A stretch of DNA of 43,347 nucleotides from an uncultured Duncaniella sp. (lineage in GTDB: Bacteria > Bacteroidota > Bacteroidia > Bacteroidales > Muribaculaceae). The stretch is taken from contig CAJTMJ010000029.1 of the NCBI GenBank assembly GCA_910577335.1, positions 1 through 43,347 on the forward strand. The letters are read 5' to 3'. Below the pieces are notes generated by a model. The model saw nothing but the letters and a program-made list of their open reading frames with translations. It searched no databases and was not told the DNA's origin. The position numbers and the translations under genes are program-made. The first letter of the stretch is position 1, and each line of letters begins with the position of its first letter. Below are positions 42,793 to 43,347 of this stretch, piece after piece.

Positions 42793-43347
42793 ATGTTTAA
42801 ACTGAAAAAATATAAACTGGGTGAACTAATTGATGTTTGCCGTGGAACGTCACTTTCTGGCGAGTACTATGCGACTGAGGGAGATCTTATACGTCTCACT
42901 CTTGGAAATTTCGACTATCAAGGTGGTGGATTCAAAGACAATACTTCTAAAAATGATTTGTACTTTACAGGACTGGTAAAGCCGGAATTCATTCTTAGCG
43001 AAGGAGACATTATTACACCTCTGACAGAACAGACTCCCGGTCTGCTTGGAAGTACAGCTATGATTCCGGAATCGGGAAAATACATTCAAAGTCAGGATGT
43101 GGCATTGGTTACACCTGATGAATCAAAACTTGACCGAAACTTTTGCTATTATCTTCTCCCTTCTAAGATAGTAAAGCAACAATTAGCCGCAGGTGCTCAA
43201 CAAACGAAAATCAGACACACCACCCCTGACAGGATAAAGGATTTAACTGTTTTTATTCCTGATTTAGCCAATCAAAAAGCAATCGGACAGCTTCTCCATG
43301 ATATAGACAAAAAGATTGCTCTTAATCGTGAGATAAATCGCAATTTA
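42793..43347 (+). CDS. hsdS: Type I restriction specificity subunit S, cut by window edge
   Basis: The open frame continues to the window end. I chose the ATG at 42793 (MFKLKKYKLGELIDVCRGTS), the usual HsdS opening; an in-frame ATG at 42766 would add nine residues and lie six bases after the previous stop. Visible are most of the first TRD (EGDIITPLTEQTPGLLG, YYLLPSKIVKQQLAAGAQQT) and the start of the spacer helix (LANQKAIGQLLHDIDKKIAL). It supplies the target site to hsdM/hsdR. The second TRD is outside the window. Confidence 0.9.
   Translation, partial: MFKLKKYKLGELIDVCRGTSLSGEYYATEGDLIRLTLGNFDYQGGGFKDNTSKNDLYFTGLVKPEFILSEGDIITPLTEQTPGLLGSTAMIPESGKYIQSQDVALVTPDESKLDRNFCYYLLPSKIVKQQLAAGAQQTKIRHTTPDRIKDLTVFIPDLANQKAIGQLLHDIDKKIALNREINRNL

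Overview
The window looks like accessory DNA from a gut Bacteroidales genome (Bacteroidaceae or Muribaculaceae type). Three things suggest this. Several genes are preceded by the Bacteroidetes promoter signature (a TTG near -33 and TAnnTTTG near -7). The mobile-element genes are typical of Bacteroides elements (PcfJ, PcfK, DUF3987, VirE_N/BT4734-like, Bacteroides-type tyrosine integrase). Shine-Dalgarno sequences are largely absent. No rRNA, tRNA or housekeeping operon was found.

Layout. (1) 1-2175, minus strand: a tight four-gene operon including a caspase/CHAT-like protein and a DUF1810 protein. (2) 2249-21432, plus strand: a defence operon resembling the methylation-associated defense system (MADS). 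It has an HTH regulator, an adenine methylase with a nuclease-like N-terminus, a specificity subunit, a 1390-residue NERD/pseudokinase/kinase/ATPase protein, an unknown 528-residue protein and an 1846-residue nuclease-like plus HerA-like ATPase. A PP2C phosphatase follows by stop/start overlap. After it come a 54-residue protein, a Bacteroidetes-specific hypothetical, a coiled-coil/WG-repeat protein, an exonuclease III homologue with a damaged active site and a zinc-ribbon protein. (3) 21629-24490: an HU operon, then an HxlR regulator facing an NTF2/FMN-reductase/lipoprotein operon across a palindromic operator. (4) 24593-29338: conjugative-element debris (PcfJ, PcfK, a membrane protein), a GNAT acetyltransferase, a GC-rich segment that folds into many stems, and an AlbA_2/ATPase regulator. 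(5) 29420-34942: an integrative-element module with an integrase, a 36-bp variable-palindrome repeat array, a hairpin-rich gap with an iterated motif, VirE_N and DUF3987 replication proteins and an excisionase-like protein; no relaxase is visible. (6) 35268-43347: a type I restriction-modification operon (HTH, hsdR, hsdM, rhuM, a RelA/SpoT synthetase, partial hsdS).

How the parts fit. The MADS-like operon and the type I RM operon start with paralogous HTH regulators under nearly identical 34-bp promoter/operator blocks, so they may be co-regulated or cross-regulated. In the MADS-like operon, methylase plus specificity subunit should mark self DNA. The kinase protein, the MAD7-like protein and the nuclease/ATPase are the likely sensing and restriction arm, and the phosphatase may reset or restrain the kinase. 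The most unusual signals are: a run of five perfect inverted repeats inside the specificity gene, with further long perfect palindromes in the phosphatase and exonuclease genes; the 36-bp repeats in which stem sequence changes but pairing is kept; and the structured GC-rich segment at 27450-27740.
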